The notes under the pieces were generated by a model that worked only from the letters and a program-made list of their open reading frames with translations, had not been told where the DNA came from and ran no database searches. Both the position numbers and the translations under genes were made by a program. 5,097 bases of DNA, from NCBI GenBank assembly GCA_031270755.1, contig JAISWV010000270.1, forward strand, positions 1 through 5,097, read 5' to 3'. Source of the DNA: Synergistaceae bacterium. Lineage in GTDB: Bacteria; Synergistota; Synergistia; Synergistales; Aminobacteriaceae. Below, one piece after another: positions 1-3,043 of the stretch (positions are counted from its first letter, which is position 1; every line of letters starts with the position of its first letter).

Positions 1-479
1 AATGCGCGGCCCAACAAAGCCGCGAGAGGCCCGTCGCGAACGTCGTTCAATTCGTCTTTCAACTCATCCGGGTCCCCGAACGCTTCGGCGCCGAAGAAAC
101 AGCAGGGCGCCGGGCAGTCGTCCGCCAGGGTTTCATAGTCGAACTCGAACCAAAATTCTCCTATGCGGCGGAACATCGCGCGGGATTTCCAGCGGGAAAA
201 AAACTCTCTCACTCGCGACCACGGCGCGGAATCTCCGCTCCAGGCGAGAAAGGGCCCGCTTTGCAGGGCGGTTAGCCACTCCGGCAGTTCCCGCCTCGTC
301 ACGCGCAGGGAAAAATCCCCGGCGGTTTCCGGGCGATCCAGCCGGCACTCGAAAATGAACTCGCTTCCTTCGGCACCAGGCAGCAGTTTCCCCAGGAAGG
401 ACGCCCGAGAAACCGCGTCCTTCGAGATTAGGACCCCATGGCGGTCGGGAAAACGCGAAAAGTATTCAGACAAAAGCAT
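1..479 (-). CDS. Unrecognised protein downstream of the second precursor peptide (3' end beyond window)
   Basis: An open frame of 159 complete codons starts with ATG at 479 and runs off the left edge without a stop, so the C-terminus is missing. A strong Shine-Dalgarno, GAGGAG at 492-487, lies 7 nt before the ATG. The start is only 17 bp beyond the stop of the preceding precursor gene, so the two are very probably co-transcribed. I do not recognise the family. The visible part is soluble-looking, with no signal peptide or membrane helix, and is rich in Trp, Phe and acidic residues. Notable stretches are PEWLTALQSGPFLAW (66-80), the aromatic-acidic GEFWFEFDYE (107-116), and a Cys-rich CPAPCC (122-127), which with C45 gives four cysteines. 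The position right after a precursor would suit a modification, immunity or leader-binding protein, but this is inference from context only. That it is a real gene is well supported; its function is unknown. Confidence 0.8.
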   Translation of the reverse strand, partial: MLLSEYFSRFPDRHGVLISKDAVSRASFLGKLLPGAEGSEFIFECRLDRPETAGDFSLRVTRRELPEWLTALQSGPFLAWSGDSAPWSRVREFFSRWKSRAMFRRIGEFWFEFDYETLADDCPAPCCFFGAEAFGDPDELKDELNDVRDGPLAALLGRA

Positions 480-486
480 TGCACTT

Positions 487-492
487 CTCCTC
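487..492 (-). promoter_or_regulatory. Ribosome binding site of the left-edge gene
   Basis: GAGGAG read on the minus strand, 7 nt upstream of the ATG at 479. It fixes the start of a gene that would otherwise be easy to miss because it has no stop codon in the window. Confidence 0.75.
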
Positions 493-496
493 GACT

Positions 497-775
497 CTAT
501 CCGAAATTTTCCGTACCCAACAAATTGACGAGGGAAAGCACCGTCCCATACCCAAATCCCCCTCTTACGCCGCCCACTACGGATTCGAGATCTTCATCCT
601 GGAGGTCCATGATTTGCACGATCGCCAGCTTAAGTTCCTCCACGCTGAATGTGTAGCCGAGGGATTGGGCCACTTCCAAAAGGTCGTCTTTGGATTTCAA
701 GTTATCCAATATTCTCCACAAATGTCTTTCGGTTCCGACTTTGCGGATGAACTCCTGGGCTTTTTCCTGGGACAC
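497..775 (-). CDS. Nif11-type leader precursor peptide 2 (92 aa, Gly-Gly cleavage, Cys-free core)
   Basis: This is a precursor peptide of the Nif11-like leader class (Pfam Nif11; bacteriocin propeptide TIGR03798 type). Residues 1-69 form the long helical leader: MSQEKAQEFIRKV at the start, LLEVAQSLGYTFSVEEL in the middle (32-48), then the acidic DEDLESVVGG (60-69) ending in the double-glycine signal. The predicted core is residues 70-92, beginning VRGGFGYGTVL and ending GTENFG. It has no Cys and only three Ser/Thr, and it carries a GxxxG spacing (G73/G77). A second Gly-Gly at 72-73 offers another possible cut. The start is GTG at 775: it is preceded by AAGGAGG, and no ATG, GTG or TTG occurs in frame before an upstream stop (TGA at 817-815). 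The leader differs markedly from that of precursor 1, so this is not a recent duplicate. The class assignment is firm; the activity of the product is not known. Confidence 0.88.
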   Translation of the reverse strand: MSQEKAQEFIRKVGTERHLWRILDNLKSKDDLLEVAQSLGYTFSVEELKLAIVQIMDLQDEDLESVVGGVRGGFGYGTVLSLVNLLGTENFG

Positions 776-786
776 CCGATTTGCCG

Positions 787-793
787 CCTCCTT
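787..793 (-). promoter_or_regulatory. Ribosome binding site of precursor 2
   Basis: AAGGAGG on the minus strand, a near-perfect anti-Shine-Dalgarno match, 11 nt before the GTG at 775. The spacing is on the long side, but the site supports GTG as the start codon because no ATG is available in this frame. Confidence 0.7.
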
Positions 794-833
794 GCATAGA
801 CGCCGATGTCGGAGTCACCTTTGTCTTTATGAA

Positions 834-868
834 CGCGCCGAGGGCGGACTTAAAAAACCCTCGGCGCG
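834..868 (-). repeat. Inverted repeat: 11-bp GC-rich stem between the two precursor genes
   Basis: The arms CGCGCCGAGGG (834-844) and CCCTCGGCGCG (858-868) are perfectly complementary around a 13-nt loop. In the minus-strand transcript the loop contains six U residues. The sequence after the stem is TTCATAAAG, not a U-tract, so this does not look like a classical intrinsic terminator. It lies in the leader region of precursor 2, about 60 nt before its start. It could set mRNA stability or processing, or relative expression of the two precursors; that role is inferred. Confidence 0.65.
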
Positions 869-895
869 CGGTTTAAAAAAATTCAAACTCGGAAG

Positions 896-939
896 GGCGG
901 AGCCGATGAAGAAACTAAGCGATTCGTACGGGCTCCGCC
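896..939 (-). repeat. Inverted repeat: 9-bp stem downstream of precursor 1
   Basis: The arms GGCGGAGCC (896-904) and GGCTCCGCC (931-939) are exact reverse complements with a 26-nt loop. The repeat starts 30 bp past the stop codon of precursor 1. In the minus-strand transcript a run of seven T (881-875) follows 14 nt after the stem. A U-tract so far from the stem is atypical, so it could be a leaky terminator or a 3'-end stabiliser for the first precursor message, but neither is shown. Confidence 0.5.
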
Positions 940-969
940 GGTTCTCGTTCCTCCGGCCGCGATCGCCGC

Positions 970-1266
970 CTACCAGCGGCCTCTCGTTGCGTCATGAGTG
1001 TAGGACGCGGCCGAGACGACAAGAGAAATCCCGGCAATAACCAGACCTACGACGGATCCTCCGGCTACCTTTTCCAGGTCGGCTTCGCTCAGTTCTTCGC
1101 CTCCGGATTTTGCCAAGCCTTCTTTGATGGCATGGATTTCGTCCAAAGTCAAATCGACGCCCTTCGCCTTGACGGCTGCCTGAACTTCCTCCGGGGTCTC
1201 CAGGGCAAACAAAGACTTCACGAACGCCTCATCCGAAAACAACTCTTTCACACGCTTCTCATCCAT
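970..1266 (-). CDS. Nif11-type leader precursor peptide 1 (98 aa, Gly-Gly cleavage, Cys-free core)
   Basis: This is a precursor peptide with a Nif11-like leader. Residues 1-70 show the family layout: an N-terminal helix (MDEKRVKELFSDEAFVKSL), the TPEEVQAAVKAKGVDLTLDEI segment in parts across 24-44, and the acidic ending ELSEADLEKVAGG (58-70). Cleavage after Gly70 would release a 28-residue core starting SVVGLVIAGISLVV and ending with the polar tail THDATRGRW. The core has no Cys, so thioether or disulfide chemistry within it is not possible. Its first 18 residues are hydrophobic with small-xxx-small spacings (G74/A78, S81/S85), as in helix-pairing or membrane-active peptides. The ATG at 1266 has AAAGGAG 10 nt upstream. 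It is the first gene after a 187-bp gap, so it may have its own promoter. The family call is firm; core modifications and target are unknown. Confidence 0.9.
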   Translation of the reverse strand: MDEKRVKELFSDEAFVKSLFALETPEEVQAAVKAKGVDLTLDEIHAIKEGLAKSGGEELSEADLEKVAGGSVVGLVIAGISLVVSAASYTHDATRGRW

Positions 1267-1276
1267 TTCCCAAACA

Positions 1277-1283
1277 CTCCTTT
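1277..1283 (-). promoter_or_regulatory. Ribosome binding site of precursor 1
   Basis: AAAGGAG on the minus strand, 10 nt upstream of the ATG at 1266; it supports the chosen start of the precursor. Confidence 0.65.
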
Positions 1284-1364
1284 ATATGTATTGTGGCACT
1301 CTCAAAATGCTTTTTTATAAAGACGCGATAACCCGTCAACGCCGCAATTCCCGGAATGCCTATG

Positions 1365-1393
1365 ACTTTACCCTGTAGTATGGAATAAGTAAA
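1365..1393 (-). promoter_or_regulatory. Candidate sigma-70-type promoter for the precursor genes
   Basis: On the minus strand TTTACT (1393-1388, 4 of 6 matches to TTGACA) and TAAAGT (1370-1365, 4 of 6 to TATAAT) are separated by exactly 17 nt. Transcription would start near 1358, leaving about 90 nt of leader before precursor 1. It sits in the only large gap between the regulator and the precursors, just downstream of a palindrome. The match is moderate and could be chance. Confidence 0.3.
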
Positions 1394-1405
1394 GTGCTAA
1401 ACGTC

Positions 1406-1421
1406 AGTGACAAAAGTCACT
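1406..1421. promoter_or_regulatory. Perfect 16-bp palindrome, candidate operator (CRP/FNR-like geometry)
   Basis: AGTGAC-AAAA-GTCACT is a perfect 6+6 inverted repeat with a 4-bp centre. Read as AGTGA-N6-TCACT it fits the CRP consensus TGTGA-N6-TCACA at 8 of 10 positions. It ends 12 bp before the candidate -35 element of the precursor promoter, a place where an activator could act. No U-tract follows on either strand, so a terminator is unlikely. Two near-direct repeats, GCTAAACG (1396-1403) and GCTTAACG (1423-1430), flank it. The binding protein is unknown; a global CRP/FNR-family factor or the LuxR-type regulator encoded next door are both possible. Confidence 0.4.
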
Positions 1422-1453
1422 TGCTTAACGGCGGACCGTGTTTTCGAATAAAA

Positions 1454-2101
1454 TCATGAAAACAAGACGTTGACGAGTTGGGCCTTACTCTTGAAACAAC
1501 ACCGGTGCAACATGCCCGAGATAATATTTTTGACGGTACCGGGGGCGAGCCCCAGCTCTTTGCCGATGTCGGAGTTGCCTTTGCCCTCCGCCAACAATTC
1601 TATGATCTTGCGCTCCCGCGAAGAAAACTCCACCCGAACGCCCTCTCGGCGTCCGTCTTTTAAAAGAAGCAGCTTGTTTATGACCGTCTGATCGAATATG
1701 CAGAAGTCGTTCCCCAGATTGCGGATCACTCTTTTGAGAGTACGCCCCGAGATGCCGCCATGAACGTAACCGTCGCACCCCGACGCGATGATCTTCAGAA
1801 GATAATCGACTTCCGTAAATTCGGATATGACCAGGATCCGTACGTTGGGGGCTTTCTCCTTTATCCTTTCGGCGATTTGGAAGTACTTGTCCGCTTCCCG
1901 CATCGAGGCGTGCATAAGAAGAACAGTCGGCGTAACAGCGACGCAGAGCTTTTCGGCTTCGTCCGAGTGCTCTCCGCAGCCGGACAACTCGAATTCCTCT
2001 TCCTGTCTCAATATCTCGGCCAGCCCGGCGCGAAATATATCGCTGTCGTCCATTATAAATAATTTGATTTTTCCCCGTTCTTTCGTTGAATCGTTTTTCA
2101 T
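1454..2101 (-). CDS. NarL/LuxR-family response-regulator-like protein with degenerate receiver
   Basis: This is a 215-residue DNA-binding regulator, two domains in the NarL/FixJ order. The receiver-like domain (about 12-130) keeps the acidic pair D18-D19 in LFIMDDSDIFRAGL, the switch Ser93 in ILVISEF, and the GYVHGG loop. At the site where an aspartate is normally phosphorylated the sequence reads TVLLMHASM, with His64. The usual conserved Lys of the GYLLKDAS-like loop is Gly115. Phosphorylation by the standard route is therefore not expected. The C-terminal LuxR helix-turn-helix (about 157-215) is intact: FSSRERKIIELLAEGKGNSDI, then LGLAPGTVKN with the recognition helix. The start ATG at 2101 lacks its own good ribosome binding site but overlaps the stop of a six-codon frame (ATGA). 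No histidine kinase gene is visible. It lies 40 bp after the peptidase-like gene and directly before the precursors, so it probably controls this cluster; that target is inferred. Confidence 0.9.
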   Translation of the reverse strand: MKNDSTKERGKIKLFIMDDSDIFRAGLAEILRQEEEFELSGCGEHSDEAEKLCVAVTPTVLLMHASMREADKYFQIAERIKEKAPNVRILVISEFTEVDYLLKIIASGCDGYVHGGISGRTLKRVIRNLGNDFCIFDQTVINKLLLLKDGRREGVRVEFSSRERKIIELLAEGKGNSDIGKELGLAPGTVKNIISGMLHRCCFKSKAQLVNVLFS

Positions 2102-2118
2102 TGTAAAGTTGCGGACAT
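2098..2118 (-). CDS. Possible six-codon leader ORF (MSATLQ) coupled to the regulator
   Basis: On the minus strand AGGAAAA (2129-2123) is followed, 7 nt after its AGGA, by ATG at 2118. The frame encodes MSATLQ and stops at TGA (2100-2098), which overlaps the regulator's start as ATGA. The regulator has no good ribosome binding site at normal distance from its own ATG, so re-initiation from this mini-frame could drive its translation. It is too short for any coding statistics and may be fortuitous. Confidence 0.3.
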   Translation of the reverse strand: MSATLQ

Positions 2119-2141
2119 TGGATTTTCCTGGGTCAAGAAGC

Positions 2142-3017
2142 TCATAATTCCGTTATTCCAGCAAGGCCTAGGGTCGCCAGCTTCACGATGAGTTCCGGCC
2201 TGTGGGACGTCTCTGCCATCTCGGAGTTTTTTTCGAGATATCCCTCCAAGGCGTCCAAAGCCTCGTCGACCTTCCGGCAAACCAACGGGACCGCGCCCCC
2301 GGGCAAGTTCTTCACGTAGAAGCCCAGGCGTCCACCCTGAACGATGCCGAAGTCTTTCGGATCAAAGTCTTTCGAATTGAAATTTTTCAGGCCGAAAAAT
2401 TTTCTCTGCAGCGAGGCGTCGTAACGCCCGAAAGCGGCCAATTGGCCGACACAGTCCGCCATGACCTCGTCCAGGGCGTGGTTTTTCATGCCTCCCAGAG
2501 CTCTCAGCGTGAAATAATGACAACACTCGTGATGCAGGCGTATCGCAGCGGACTTTTCCAGCCACTCTTCATTCTTGATCCCTACGTCTTCGCCGGAGAG
2601 GGCGCTGTACCCTGCCTCGGCCAGGCAGATCACCCTGTGTTTCGGGAACGAAGGATGCTTGCAGGGAACCGTGAAAGCGTTGACACTGACGGGAAGGCGC
2701 CTTTCTTCATTCTCCTCTTTACCTTCCTTTTTATCCTCCCTGCTCAAGACCGCGGTCAACCTCTCGAAGATTCGCCTGTCCTCCGCGTAAACGACGGGAA
2801 TCTTTCCCGCCGGGGTTTTTTCCAGCCATACCTTCGTCGCCTCTCTCGAAAGCAACGTCCGAACTTCGTCGGGGAAGCCCTCGTCCCGGCCCTCCAGCCA
2901 AGCCGCCCACTCCGACACAAAAGCCTCGTCCGGGAGAGGAAAATCGCCCAACAAGGGCGCTTTGTATTTGTGATCCAAATACCTGTCCGCCATGAGAGCG
3001 TCCACAAAATCGGCCAT
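2142..3017 (-). CDS. Putative gluzincin-like zinc metallopeptidase (HExxH protein) of the peptide cluster
   Basis: A 291-residue protein with no signal peptide or clear membrane helix, so probably cytoplasmic. The key evidence is H163-E164-C-C-H167 in LHHECCHYFT, a HExxH zinc-binding motif with catalytic Glu. It is followed 17 residues later by DEVMAD (E184, D188), which mirrors the NExxSD element supplying the third zinc ligand in thermolysin-like gluzincins. The N-terminal half has ordered segments (VSVNAFTVPCKHP at 110-122, RVICLAEAGYSAL at 128-140) and a highly charged insert at 92-107. Three tandem five-residue units ending in F occupy 208-223. The gene starts 26 bp after the exporter stop and ends 40 bp before the regulator, so it is likely in the same operon. 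AAGG and GGAGG lie 13 and 19 nt before the ATG, rather far. It could mature precursors or act in self-protection, but substrate and activity are unproven and I cannot name a family. Confidence 0.8.
   Translation of the reverse strand: MADFVDALMADRYLDHKYKAPLLGDFPLPDEAFVSEWAAWLEGRDEGFPDEVRTLLSREATKVWLEKTPAGKIPVVYAEDRRIFERLTAVLSREDKKEGKEENEERRLPVSVNAFTVPCKHPSFPKHRVICLAEAGYSALSGEDVGIKNEEWLEKSAAIRLHHECCHYFTLRALGGMKNHALDEVMADCVGQLAAFGRYDASLQRKFFGLKNFNSKDFDPKDFGIVQGGRLGFYVKNLPGGAVPLVCRKVDEALDALEGYLEKNSEMAETSHRPELIVKLATLGLAGITEL
2352..2396 (-). repeat. Three 15-bp tandem units within the peptidase-like gene
   Basis: Three consecutive 15-nt units (2396-2382, 2381-2367, 2366-2352) encode FGLKN, FNSKD and FDPKD. 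The last two share the end CGAAAGAC and differ at only a few bases. This is a short in-frame expansion after the catalytic region, likely a flexible surface loop. Confidence 0.6.
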
Positions 3018-3043
3018 GATTTGTTGTAAACCTTATCCTCCCC

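Noticed and set aside
2..358. Plus-strand frame of 118 codons at the left edge
   Set aside because: Its translation is an Arg/Ser/Pro-rich low-complexity string, while the minus strand has a continuous frame with a strong ribosome binding site.
834..868. The 11-bp stem as a rho-independent terminator
   Set aside because: The sequence after the stem is not U-rich on either strand (TTCATAAAG on minus, CGGTTTAAAA on plus), so classical intrinsic termination is not supported.
500..1056. Lanthipeptide or disulfide-bridged products
   Set aside because: Neither predicted core contains Cys, and no lanthionine synthetase is visible in the window.
1314..1339. TTGACG and TATAAA on the minus strand as a promoter for precursor 1
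   Set aside because: The two hexamers are separated by only 14 nt, too short for a sigma-70 promoter; the 17-nt-spaced pair at 1393-1365 is preferred.
2202..3029. A long plus-strand open frame of 275 codons opposite the HExxH gene
   Set aside because: It is antisense to a gene with a recognisable zinc motif and good operon context, and its translation shows no domain. GC-rich coding DNA often leaves such mirror frames open.
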